In this document: positions 9,137 to 16,620 of the stretch, in pieces
How positions within the stretch are numbered: the stretch's first letter is position 1
Layout of the letters: the number at the start of each line of letters is the position of its first letter
Assembly (NCBI GenBank): GCA_002335425.1
Contig: DDCB01000035.1
Span: 56,860 to 120,859 of the forward strand
From: Chthonomonas sp. UBA2017
Lineage (GTDB): Bacteria; Armatimonadota; Fimbriimonadia; Fimbriimonadales; Fimbriimonadaceae
Reading direction: 5' to 3'
Length of the DNA: 64,000 bases
Translations under genes and position numbers: made by a program
Notes under the pieces: generated by a model
Database searches by the model: none
What the model was told of the DNA's origin: nothing
What the model saw: only the letters and a program-made list of their open reading frames with translations

Positions 9137-9641
9137 GGTGAAAGACGTGCCAGTGCTTGGGGGTCCCCATCGCCGTCTCGCCGTCGCGCTCGACCTCCTC
9201 CCGGAGGAGGATCTCCAGACCCGAAAGATCGCGATCGACCCGGGCTGCGTCGTGAAGGACGTAGCCTCGGTCTTTCCATTCGTCGTTGAGCCCGAGGAGT
9301 TGCCCACAAAAGAGGCCGCCGGGAGCGAGGGACTGGAGCATCCGAGGGAAGAACTCTTCGAACGTGGGCGGGTCGAGGAAGAAGAGTGAGAATCCCGCCA
9401 CGATGAGGTTCGGCTGCCCCAGGTCGATCGACTCCATGGGCGCGGTCTCGCAACGCAGACCTGGGGGATTGCCGGCTCGCTGGCAAACGATCTCAAGCGC
9501 CTCGGGGTCGGCATCGTTAGCCAGAACGGACCAGCCTTTTTCGAGAAGCCAAAGGACCCCGTGCCCGACCCCGCATCCTAACTCCACCGCTTGCCCCGGG
9601 GGGCCCAGGAACGGCTCCAGCTGCCGATACATGGGGTGCAA
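9114..9641 (-). CDS. Class I SAM-dependent methyltransferase
   Basis: 175 aa from the ATG at 9641. The SAM-binding motif I is AVELGCGVGHGVLWLL, followed by the acidic end of strand 2 (NDADPEAL) and a post-I region (LIVAGFSLFFLDP, LAPGGLFCGQLLG). The substrate is unknown; the fold resembles small-molecule methyltransferases of the TehB/UbiE type. The frame stays open upstream with plausible sequence (PWTEYYQATLQKPLHP), so the protein probably starts earlier: TTG at 9650, or an ATT at 9698 behind GGAGAGG, inside the ComEA-like gene. It lies directly downstream of that gene on the same strand. Confidence 0.85.
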   Translation of the reverse strand: MHPMYRQLEPFLGPPGQAVELGCGVGHGVLWLLEKGWSVLANDADPEALEIVCQRAGNPPGLRCETAPMESIDLGQPNLIVAGFSLFFLDPPTFEEFFPRMLQSLAPGGLFCGQLLGLNDEWKDRGYVLHDAARVDRDLSGLEILLREEVERDGETAMGTPKHWHVFHLIARRPV

Positions 9642-9682
9642 CGGTTTTTGGAGCGTGGCTTGGTAGTACTCCGTCCAGGGCT

Positions 9683-10105
9683 TTACAGTTTCAGAAATGG
9701 TCGATACCTCTCCAGGCGCTGGGGGCCCATCCCCTTGACGTAGCGCAGTTCGTCGATCGAGGTGATGCCCAGCCGTTGGTTTCGCCGCTCGACGATCCGT
9801 TCGGCGAGGGTTCGGGTCATGCCGATCTCCATGAACTGCTCCACTGTGGCCTCGTTGACGCTGATCGCGTCGGGGCGATGTCCGTGTTCGGCCATGTAGG
9901 TCATGACCTCGGCGGCGGTCATGCCCTCGACGTCCCGGGCTGGGGCGTTGCTAAGGGACCGAACTTCGGTGCGCCCCAAGCCAGTGGGCTCTTCCGGGGC
10001 CTTGGAGTCGAGGTAGTGCTTGCCCACCACCGCGCAGATGGCCAGCCCGAAGGCGGCCGCGCCTCCAATGAGAATCTTTCCCCAATTGGATTTTTGAGAC
10101 TCCAT
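9683..10105 (-). CDS. ComEA-like helix-hairpin-helix protein with N-terminal membrane anchor
   Basis: 140 aa. An N-terminal hydrophobic segment (ILIGGAAAFGLAICAVVG) is followed by a polar linker and a C-terminal double HhH region: SVNEATVEQFMEIGMTRTLA and ITSIDELRYVKGMGPQRL. This resembles the DNA-binding domain of the competence receptor ComEA, which captures incoming double-stranded DNA outside the membrane. Here the first hairpin pairs with a second diverged one instead of the strict single ComEA domain, so a general HhH protein is possible. A comEC gene lies 9 kb away on the same strand, which supports a role in DNA uptake. Confidence 0.75.
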   Translation of the reverse strand: MESQKSNWGKILIGGAAAFGLAICAVVGKHYLDSKAPEEPTGLGRTEVRSLSNAPARDVEGMTAAEVMTYMAEHGHRPDAISVNEATVEQFMEIGMTRTLAERIVERRNQRLGITSIDELRYVKGMGPQRLERYRPFLKL

Positions 10106-10144
10106 CTCCCGTTCTCCCAGCGATACCTAAAACCTGGAGCGAAT

Positions 10145-10621
10145 TTAGCGAAAAATATCCGGGAGGTACATCCGAGATAGCATGCTGACGCCGACCCCGG
10201 CCACCAAAGCCACCGCCGGAATCACAATCGCGATCACACCGTTCGGGTGCCCCTTTTGATTGGCTTGGACTCCATAGACGATCCCAGCAATGCTGACGAA
10301 TGCACAACAGAAGAAGCCGATCACCGAGCAGATCATGGCATTGCGGAACTCGCGGTCGCCTCGATCCATGGGGCCGGTCATGGTGGGTGCGTTCATCCAA
10401 GGGCTGCCTGTGGGCGGAGTCATCGGGGTGTACGGAATGGACCCCGAGGATGAAGGGCCCGAGAAGAATAACCCCGGGACTGACGCCGCCGTCAGTCGAT
10501 TCCCGGAGGTGTCTTCGAGCTCGCTGGTGGGCTGAAGCCGACCTTCATTGATCCAGAGCTGGAGGGTGGCGACGTCGGCCGGACCGTACCGCTGGTTTTC
10601 GACAAGAACGTAATACTGCAT
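10145..10621 (-). CDS. GYF_2 domain membrane protein, DUF4190-like
   Basis: 158 aa. The N-terminal 50 residues (QYYVLVENQRYGPADVATL, then WINEGRLQPTSELED) match the GYF_2 fold: an aromatic start, the YGPA turn, and an intensity-setting W helix. A Pro/Ser/Gly-rich linker follows, then two hydrophobic segments (AMICSVIGFFCCAFVSIAGI and VIAIVIPAVALVAGVGVSML) typical of DUF4190-type proteins. Function unknown; GYF_2 domains are thought to bind peptides or serve as cytoplasmic sensors. It is one of three related consecutive genes. Start ATG at 10621 with the preceding gene ending 21 bp upstream. Confidence 0.75.
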   Translation of the reverse strand: MQYYVLVENQRYGPADVATLQLWINEGRLQPTSELEDTSGNRLTAASVPGLFFSGPSSSGSIPYTPMTPPTGSPWMNAPTMTGPMDRGDREFRNAMICSVIGFFCCAFVSIAGIVYGVQANQKGHPNGVIAIVIPAVALVAGVGVSMLSRMYLPDIFR

Positions 10622-10642
10622 GGCGTTAGACTCGAACGGACT

Positions 10643-10954
10643 CTATGGGGCTCGCGATCTGAGGGTCAAGAAGATTCCGGCCCCGATTGCGAGCATCAGC
10701 ATCAGCACCGAATAGATCATGGCATGGCCCGCCCGAGGATGACCTTTTTGAAGGGCCATGGAGGCCAAAGCGGTGGCGAGCATGGCCGCCGGACAGATGA
10801 GAAGGCCCAGCGTCGCCAAGATGTAAGCCCATTTCACCTCGCTCGATCCGTCGCCCGCCCATTTGAAGTCGCTCAGAGAGGGGTTGGGGAAATCCGGGGT
10901 GGCCGGAGGCACCAATTCGGGTGGGTGGGCCGGATCGGGAGTCGGCTGGCTCAT
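10643..10954 (-). CDS. Small two-helix membrane protein, DUF4190-like
   Basis: 103 aa from the ATG at 10954. This start is chosen because it forms an ATGA overlap with the stop of the upstream GYF_2 gene, whereas the longer frame runs back inside that gene. The N-terminal 40 residues are Pro-rich (SQPTPDPAHPPELVPPATP), followed by two hydrophobic segments (YILATLGLLICPAAMLATAL and MIYSVLMLMLAIGAGIFLTL) with a GHPRAGHA link. It looks like its GYF_2 neighbours without the GYF_2 domain. Function unknown. Confidence 0.7.
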   Translation of the reverse strand: MSQPTPDPAHPPELVPPATPDFPNPSLSDFKWAGDGSSEVKWAYILATLGLLICPAAMLATALASMALQKGHPRAGHAMIYSVLMLMLAIGAGIFLTLRSRAP

Positions 10955-11535
10955 CCGAAGCCTCCCGCCGCAACGGCGAATCCAACGAGGGCCGCGTACC
11001 CCGCATAGCCAAGGATACTCAGAATAAAGAGGATGATATTGAGGGTTTTGGCGAGTTGGGCACCGGGATATTCGGCCGCCACCGCCCGATTGGCAAAGAA
11101 GATGCCCACGCCGGGGAGCACCGGACAACACCCTCCAACAAACGTCACCCCAAAAAAGACCCAGGCGAGAATGAAGTCATTGTTCCCCTGTTGGCTCGCC
11201 GAGCCGGCGCTTCGGGGATACGGGCTCATGTTCGGGCTTGAGGACCAGTTGGGTGGCGTTCCCGGACCGGGGGTGCCGTACGGCTGATGAACGGATGGAC
11301 CCGGAGATCGCGGCTGAGAACCCGGTTGAGGGCCCAAAGGTGGAGCCATGCTCGGCCCGGTGGGCTGGGTGAAGATGATCCCCGGGGCTTGGGACGCCAT
11401 CATTCGAGCTCCGGTCTCTTCAGACTCTAAAGTCGTCGTGGGATTGATCCGATTTTCGGCCGCCCACTGGGTGAGGGTGTCCTCATCCGCAGGTCCATAT
11501 CGGGAGCCGTCCGGAGCAATCACGTAATACTTCAA
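10951..11535 (-). CDS. GYF_2 domain membrane protein (paralogue of the gene at 10145-10621)
   Basis: 194 aa from the TTG at 11535. This start is preferred to the upstream ATG at 11568 because AGGAAG lies 7 nt before it and because the result, KYYVIAPDGSRYGPADEDTL, aligns with the start of the paralogue downstream. Order: GYF_2 domain (about 1-60), a long Pro/Gly/Ser/Gln-rich linker (about 65-125), then a hydrophobic region (FILAWVFFGVTFVGGCCPVL and TLNIILFILSILGYAGYAAL). The last codon overlaps the next gene (ATGA). Function unknown; the three genes probably form one operon. Confidence 0.72.
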   Translation of the reverse strand: MKYYVIAPDGSRYGPADEDTLTQWAAENRINPTTTLESEETGARMMASQAPGIIFTQPTGPSMAPPLGPQPGSQPRSPGPSVHQPYGTPGPGTPPNWSSSPNMSPYPRSAGSASQQGNNDFILAWVFFGVTFVGGCCPVLPGVGIFFANRAVAAEYPGAQLAKTLNIILFILSILGYAGYAALVGFAVAAGGFG

Positions 11536-11667
11536 GCCAATCTTCCTGCCTTTGGCGTCATTATGCAATGGGGGACGAATTCATGCAAGGCCTGGTTGCA
11601 GAAACAGTCCACTTGACCTGATTCTCCGCCCCAGTTTCGCCGAAACTTTGAGTCGAAGACCCACACC

Positions 11668-12456
11668 ATGCTGAACGAGATTCGCCGCAACATTCTCCGC
11701 CACGGGGCCCCCGTGACGGTTACTCTGGTGGGGGCTTTGGCCCTCTCCTTTTTGATCGCCTGGTTCAGTCGACAGTCTTGGATGGGCACGGACTTGATGT
11801 TCATTCCGAGCGAGGCTTTGGGCCGGATATGGACGTTCTTGACCTATCCTTGGGCCTCCTGGGGCGACGGGACTGGCTTCATCGGCCTTCTTTTTGGATG
11901 CCTCTGGTTGTGGGGTATTGGGGCGGCAGTGGAGCGCGACCTTGGTCCCCAGCGCTACCTGGTGCTCTGGGTCGTGTCGACTCTGTTGGGCTCATTGGGG
12001 TTCTTTGCGGGCAGCTTTTTGGTCGGAGCCACGCCGACGCCCGTTCTTTTTGGCGCGCTCGTTCCCGTGGCCTGTGTCAGCGTGGTTTGGGGCACTCGAA
12101 ATCCAACTTTGCCCGTAACGTTGATGTTCGTCTTGCCGATCCAGGGTCGGTGGATCGCTTGGATCTCGGCGGCCTTGGTGTTTTTCAGCACGAACAACCC
12201 AGCAATCGCCCCGTTCGCCGCGATCAGCTGCTTGGTCGCATGGGCGTTCGCCGCCGAAAAGTTGCCGTTCTGGCCCTATTCGCCGCATCGGCGCACCGGC
12301 ACCACACGCACCGGCAAGCAAGAATCCAAGCGGGATCAAGAAGAGTTCGAGAGATACATCGACCAAGTCCGAGACCGTGAGAAAGACCGCGAGGAGCGCG
12401 AGCGGCTTCGGAAGCTCTTTGAATCCAGTTTGGACGACGACCGAAAATCCTCCTAA
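11668..12456 (+). CDS. Rhomboid-like membrane protein lacking the catalytic serine
   Basis: 262 aa. Six hydrophobic segments spanning about residues 13-195 are followed by a charged C-terminal tail (KRDQEEFERYIDQVRDREKD) predicted to be a coiled coil. The layout, with WTFLTYPWASWG in the first loop, GCLWLWGIGAAVERDLG and a TM4-like region, resembles rhomboid-family proteins. The usual GxSG motif in TM4 seems replaced by LFGALVPVA, and no convincing TM6 His is seen, so protease activity is unlikely. It may be an iRhom/derlin-like pseudoprotease. It is the only plus-strand gene inside a long minus-strand block. Confidence 0.6.
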   Translation: MLNEIRRNILRHGAPVTVTLVGALALSFLIAWFSRQSWMGTDLMFIPSEALGRIWTFLTYPWASWGDGTGFIGLLFGCLWLWGIGAAVERDLGPQRYLVLWVVSTLLGSLGFFAGSFLVGATPTPVLFGALVPVACVSVVWGTRNPTLPVTLMFVLPIQGRWIAWISAALVFFSTNNPAIAPFAAISCLVAWAFAAEKLPFWPYSPHRRTGTTRTGKQESKRDQEEFERYIDQVRDREKDREERERLRKLFESSLDDDRKSS

Positions 12457-12474
12457 GTCGCTGGACCCAGCTGG

Positions 12475-12504
12475 CAAAAGAAAAAAGGGGATGTTGCCAT
12501 CCCC
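12475..12504 (-). terminator. Intrinsic terminator after the gene at 12603
   Basis: On the minus strand GGGGATG (12504-12498) pairs with CATCCCC (12493-12487) around a 4-nt loop, followed by TTTTTTCTTTT. It ends the matrixin-hypothetical transcript. Confidence 0.85.
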
Positions 12505-12602
12505 AGATCGATTGCAAAGAAGGAATCTCCTTTCGGATCGCGTTGCCGCGATTCGACACCTTCTATGATATGACGCTTTTGGCCGAATCGAGCAAACTTT
12601 CT

Positions 12603-12965
12603 TTAACAATTCAGTTTCGGCCCGTGCATATCTCGCAATTTTGCCGGGTCTAGGAGCTCGTTGAGCTTGAAAGTGAGGCTGCTGTTGCTCACGACCTGGT
12701 CGCATCCTGACTCGACGCCATAGGCCAAAGGACCCTTTTCTTTGTGTCCAGCATGGCCGATGGTCGAGATTCCGGCCGCATGGAGGGCCTCCACGACCGT
12801 CGTCAGGTCGCCCGGAGGCTCCCCGAGATTTAGGATGGCAAAGTCTGCCGAAGGGAGCTGATCGGGCCAAGCGGCCAAAACGATCGGCTCGTGTCCGAGG
12901 GCTCGGGCCGACCGGACCAGTCGGCCACTCCAGATCAGATTTCGTTCGAAAATGAGGATCGTCAT
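12603..12965 (-). CDS. Small protein of unknown function, receiver-like alternating fold
   Basis: 120 aa from the ATG at 12965, which overlaps the stop of the upstream matrixin-like gene (ATGA). The order of segments (TILIFERNLIW, EPIVLAAWPDQLP, ADFAILNLGEP, ISTIGHAG, GCDQVVSNSSL) gives an alternating beta-alpha pattern like a response-regulator receiver or a Rossmann-type domain. The acidic pocket and the phospho-accepting Asp of a true receiver are not evident, so phosphorylation is doubtful. No close family is recognised. It is followed by a strong terminator. Confidence 0.65.
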   Translation of the reverse strand: MTILIFERNLIWSGRLVRSARALGHEPIVLAAWPDQLPSADFAILNLGEPPGDLTTVVEALHAAGISTIGHAGHKEKGPLAYGVESGCDQVVSNSSLTFKLNELLDPAKLRDMHGPKLNC

Positions 12966-13768
12966 CGTCTGTGCGAGTGCTCGCAACGAATGGCTTCGGT
13001 GCGGGTGGGGCTTAAGGCTACCCGCTTGCCGTCAGCCCGAGATCGGGCGCTGAATACATCGCAATATGCCGTCCGCAGCGTATTAACATCGGCCAAGGTC
13101 AGCTCCTCCAAGCGGTTGGCAAAGTACATCACGTCGGCGATTTCGGGGCTGTGGCCGGCGATCCCGAGCGCGTGGCCCATTTCGTGGACGGCGGTCGCCC
13201 GCAGGTCGGCGGCGGTGTAGGAGTCATTCGAGTCCGGCGAGTCGATGGCCAGCTGGATTTGGGCATCGATCATGCGGCCAGTCACGACCTCGAAGGTGGA
13301 CGACGTCAGGCCCACCGTTCGGCCGCCCAGCTCGCTTTGGGGGACAAACTCGACGCGAATGTCGGCCTGGTCTGGGTTCGAGACGAACTGGAATCGAACT
13401 TGATTTGGCAAGGCCGACTCCCACCGCGAGAAGCCCTGCAGCGCGGCAGCCTCGCGTTCGGAGGACCAGGGCGCAGTTCGGTCAACCCAGATCGTGATCG
13501 GGAAGCTGTCCCAGCTTCGAAGCCGAATCGCGGAGGTCGTGTTTCGCATCTCGCGGACGTAGTTCGGCTGAAACTCATCGGCGGTGCAGCCTCGGCCTCC
13601 GGCGGTATCGCCCGAGGTTCCGCCAGAAGTTGTCCCGGTGCTTGTCCCCGTGGTTGTCCCATTGTCGCCGAGAGTGCCTGCGCCGCCTCCGGCGCATCCG
13701 ATCCCGACCGCCGCCACAAGGAACACCCCCCATCCCAACGCCCAGCCGAACTGCTTTTGCTTTCTCAT
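12962..13768 (-). CDS. Matrixin-like zinc metalloprotease lipoprotein
   Basis: 268 aa from the ATG at 13768, preceded by GGGGAGAG at good spacing; an earlier in-frame start lacks this. The N-terminus is a lipoprotein signal (ALGWGVFLVAAVGIGCAGGG with the lipidation Cys). A low-complexity Gly/Thr/Ser linker (GTTTGTSTGTTSGGTSGDT) follows. The catalytic zinc motif HEMGHALGIAGH fits HExxHxxGxxH, followed by the Met-turn-like region DVMYF, as in matrixins (M10). Expected location: the outer face of the membrane. The substrate is unknown. Co-transcribed with the small receiver-like gene downstream. Confidence 0.85.
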   Translation of the reverse strand: MRKQKQFGWALGWGVFLVAAVGIGCAGGGAGTLGDNGTTTGTSTGTTSGGTSGDTAGGRGCTADEFQPNYVREMRNTTSAIRLRSWDSFPITIWVDRTAPWSSEREAAALQGFSRWESALPNQVRFQFVSNPDQADIRVEFVPQSELGGRTVGLTSSTFEVVTGRMIDAQIQLAIDSPDSNDSYTAADLRATAVHEMGHALGIAGHSPEIADVMYFANRLEELTLADVNTLRTAYCDVFSARSRADGKRVALSPTRTEAIRCEHSHRR

Positions 13769-13893
13769 CTCGACTCTCCCCCGCAAGATCCAGGCCAAAA
13801 CCTCGTGACGTTTTTGACTCTGCTCTGACCGCGAATGGGTTCGACATCAGATACGGCGTTGGCAAACCTCTGGCGAAGAGGCAGTGAAAGCAC

Positions 13894-14823
13894 CTAGGCT
13901 GTCCAGACAAACGGGGCGGAGTCGGTGAGGATGCGGGCGCGGGTTTGGACCGCTTCGACCAGGTATTCCGGCAGGGTCATGCAGGCGTGGTGGAACCGAG
14001 GCGTGTAGTACCGGTTCTTCACCCCTCGCTCGGCGAACCGGCGAGTGATCTCGTCTACGGTCAAAGCATGAGGGTCGTGCTTCTTGCTCGCTAGGACAAA
14101 TCCCCAGGGCTGGAAGAACGTGTTGACCAAGCCATAGTAACCCGCGACGTGGGCGAAGCAGTCCATGCTCTCAAGCGTCTTGATGCAGCTCGCCATACAC
14201 TCGGGGTAGTTCTCGCTGGCAGTGCCGGCTTGCATCGCCAGCACGCCGTCGTCGCTCATCGCATCGGCGCAGATCTGGAAGTACTCGCGGGTGAAAAGCA
14301 TTTGGCCGGGGCCTTCTTCGTGCGGGTTCGGCAGATCGCTCAGGATCACGTCGAAGCCGTAGCCCTTGCGCTCGGCGAGCCAGGCCCGAGCATCGGTGTA
14401 GTGCATGGTGTTGCGCGGGTCGTCAAAGGCGCCTTGATGCCACTCCTTCATGTGGTCGCGGACCATGTCCACCAGCTCTTTGTCGATATCGACCATATGG
14501 CTTTCGACGACCGTGTTGTGCTTGAGCGCCTCGCGGAGCGTCGCCCCTTCGCCGCCACCGGCGACGGCGACCTTTTTTGGGTTTGGGTGCAGCGTCATGG
14601 CGGGCTGGCTCATGCACTCGTGAAAAATGTATTCATCCAGCAAGCTGGTCTGGATGTTGTAGTCCAAAAAGAGACTCTTGCCGAACCGCGGGATTTCGCA
14701 GATCTGATAGGTCTGGAACTGGGTCTGACCTTCGAGCAGCATCTTGCTCACGCGAAACTGCCAGATGGCAGCGTCGGTGTGGGTCTCGTTGATGAACATT
14801 CCGGTCGGGCTTGCGTGGCTCAC
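13894..14823 (-). CDS. speE: Spermidine synthase (polyamine aminopropyltransferase)
   Basis: About 309 aa if it begins at the GTG at 14823; an ATG at 14799 is an alternative and a longer frame runs to 14877. Family signatures: FGKSLFLDYNIQTSLLDEYI, the SAM-binding AVAGGGEGATLREAL, the acidic VDIDKELVDMV, YTDARAWL and DVILSDLPNPHEEGP, where the first Asp is the expected catalytic residue. The enzyme transfers aminopropyl from decarboxylated SAM to putrescine. No speD (SAM decarboxylase) is in the window. The C-terminal tail NRYYTPRFHHACMTLPEYL is typical of the family. Likely a single gene; the aminotransferase upstream ends 70 bp away. Confidence 0.92.
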   Translation of the reverse strand: MSHASPTGMFINETHTDAAIWQFRVSKMLLEGQTQFQTYQICEIPRFGKSLFLDYNIQTSLLDEYIFHECMSQPAMTLHPNPKKVAVAGGGEGATLREALKHNTVVESHMVDIDKELVDMVRDHMKEWHQGAFDDPRNTMHYTDARAWLAERKGYGFDVILSDLPNPHEEGPGQMLFTREYFQICADAMSDDGVLAMQAGTASENYPECMASCIKTLESMDCFAHVAGYYGLVNTFFQPWGFVLASKKHDPHALTVDEITRRFAERGVKNRYYTPRFHHACMTLPEYLVEAVQTRARILTDSAPFVWTA

Positions 14824-14893
14824 TGATTCTTGATTCTCCGGGGGCAAAGTGTGACAGGGATCCGAGCGCCGATGCACGGGCCCGCATCAAGAT

Positions 14894-16120
14894 TTATGCA
14901 GAAGCGACGGCCGACTGCTCGCATGTTCGACCCGGGTAAATGGCCAAGGCTCGATGAAGTGCGTCCATCGCCCGGCCGAGGTCATTTTGGTTCAGAACAT
15001 AGGCGATTCGGACTTCGTCCCGGCCGTTTTGCGAGTCCAGGTAGAAGCCCGTGCCAGGAGCCATCATGACGGTCTGATTGTCGTGGCGAAACTCCTCCAG
15101 CATCCATTGGCAAAAGCGGTCGGCGTCGTCAATCGGCAGCCGGACTTGGGCATAAAAGGCTCCGTCGATGCGGGGGCACACGACGCCGTTCATGGCGCCC
15201 AACCGTTGGACGAGGAGATCTCGACGGCCTCGGTACTCTTCGACGATCGCTTGGAAATATGCTGGCGGCGTGCGCTCCAGTGCCGCTTCGACTCCGATCT
15301 GCTCCAGCATCGGAGGTGAAAGGCGGGCTTGGGCGAACTTCGTGGCGGCTTGAATAATCTCGGCGTTGCGCGAGACCAGGAATCCGATTCGCGCTCCGCA
15401 AAGTGAAAACCTCTTGCTCACCGAATCGACCATGATCGCGTGGTCCTCGAGCCCAGCGATCTGCAAAACCGATTGGATCGGCTGATCTGTGTAGTTGAAA
15501 TCGCGATAAACTTCGTCGGCCAGCAAGAAGAGGTGATGCTTTTTCACCAAGTCGGCAAGCTGGGCCAGTTGGTCTTGGCCATACACTCCCCCGGTTGGGT
15601 TGCTCGGGTTGCAGATCAAGATCGCCTTGGTGCGCGGGGTGATCCTCGTCTCGAATTCGGCCGTCGCGGGCAGGGCGAAATTTTCTTCGATCCGCGTTGG
15701 AATCGGGACGACTTGGATTCCCGCTTCGACGGCAAACCCCAAGTAGTTCGCATAGAGCGGCTCAGGGACAATGATCTCGTCGCCTGGGTTCAAGGCGGCC
15801 ATCATGGCGAAACGAAGGGCTTCACTTCCGGCCGTGGTGACGATCAACTGGGGAGCGGTGACGTCGATCCCGATCTTTTGGTACCAGCGGGCGACTCCCT
15901 GCCGCAAGGTCACGTTCCCGATGCTGTTCGAATACTCCAGGACTTTGTACTGAGGGTTGCGGACGGCTTCCCAAAATTCGGCGGGAGACTCGATGTCTGG
16001 CTGGCCGATGTTCAGGTGAAAAATCTTGACGCCTTGGGCGACGGCCGCTTCGGCAAAAGGCATCAGCCGCCGAATCGGTGAGGCCGGCATGGCGACTCCG
16101 CGATCCGAAAGCGGAGGCAC
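14894..16120 (-). CDS. Class I PLP-dependent aminotransferase (AspC-like)
   Basis: 408 aa from the GTG at 16120, chosen because AAGGAGAGG precedes it and because the resulting LSDRGVAMPASPIRRL is the family's usual beginning. Motifs: FHLNIGQPDIESP, CNPSNPTGGVYG (binds the PLP ring), ADEVYRDFNY, and VDSVSKRFSLCGARIG containing the Schiff-base Lys. It belongs to the aspartate/aromatic aminotransferase branch; the exact amino acid cannot be told. The gene begins just after the stop of the response regulator, so the two probably share a transcript. Confidence 0.9.
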   Translation of the reverse strand: MPPLSDRGVAMPASPIRRLMPFAEAAVAQGVKIFHLNIGQPDIESPAEFWEAVRNPQYKVLEYSNSIGNVTLRQGVARWYQKIGIDVTAPQLIVTTAGSEALRFAMMAALNPGDEIIVPEPLYANYLGFAVEAGIQVVPIPTRIEENFALPATAEFETRITPRTKAILICNPSNPTGGVYGQDQLAQLADLVKKHHLFLLADEVYRDFNYTDQPIQSVLQIAGLEDHAIMVDSVSKRFSLCGARIGFLVSRNAEIIQAATKFAQARLSPPMLEQIGVEAALERTPPAYFQAIVEEYRGRRDLLVQRLGAMNGVVCPRIDGAFYAQVRLPIDDADRFCQWMLEEFRHDNQTVMMAPGTGFYLDSQNGRDEVRIAYVLNQNDLGRAMDALHRALAIYPGRTCEQSAVASA

Positions 16121-16122
16121 GG

Positions 16123-16566
16123 CTAGTGAGCCCTCTCCTTGGCTTTCGCGGCTCGCTCCCACTTCTCGATCGTCCGGATGTCTTGTCGGCGGCGATCCAT
16201 CGCCTGGTCGATCTTGATCATGAGCATCTCGTAGACGTCAACCCCGGGGGCGTTCTTTTCGATGTAATCGAAGGCCCCGCGCCGCATGCACTCGACGGCG
16301 TTGGAGACATTGCCGTAGGCGGTCATGACGATGACTTCGGCAAAGAGATCGCGGGCAAAGGCCGCATTGAGCACTTGCAGGCCCGCTTCGGGCTCCTCCA
16401 TGCTCATGTCGGTGACGATGACGTCATAGGTCTCTTCCGATTCTTGGATCGTCTTGATCCCCTCGGCGGCGTTTTCGGCAGAAGTCACCTTCGCGCCGTG
16501 GCGTTCGAGCCGCCGAACCAGCGAGGCTCTCACACCATCTTCGTCTTCAATCACCAGAACGTGCAT
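16123..16566 (-). CDS. Single-domain response regulator with C-terminal helical tail
   Basis: 147 aa. A complete receiver: acidic pair in VLVIEDEDG, phospho-acceptor in VIVTDMSME, the Thr of VIVMTAYGN and the Lys of YIEKNAPG. An unusual insert (EEPEAGLQ) follows the phosphorylation site. The tail (DRRRQDIRTIEKWERAAKAK) is a charged helix with no DNA-binding domain, so it likely acts through protein contacts. No histidine kinase is adjacent. Transcription seems leaderless: TATAAT lies 9 nt upstream of the ATG. It sits directly before the aminotransferase gene. Confidence 0.88.
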   Translation of the reverse strand: MHVLVIEDEDGVRASLVRRLERHGAKVTSAENAAEGIKTIQESEETYDVIVTDMSMEEPEAGLQVLNAAFARDLFAEVIVMTAYGNVSNAVECMRRGAFDYIEKNAPGVDVYEMLMIKIDQAMDRRRQDIRTIEKWERAAKAKERAH

Positions 16567-16575
16567 CGAACCTAA

Positions 16576-16581
16576 ATTATA
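16576..16581 (-). promoter_or_regulatory. -10 box TATAAT, leaderless start of the response regulator gene
   Basis: A consensus TATAAT on the minus strand ends 9 nt before the ATG at 16566. There is no Shine-Dalgarno sequence in the gap. Confidence 0.55.
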
Positions 16582-16620
16582 TCCGTTCGCGTCCCTCTGG
16601 CGTTGGGTCGAGATCGGGAT

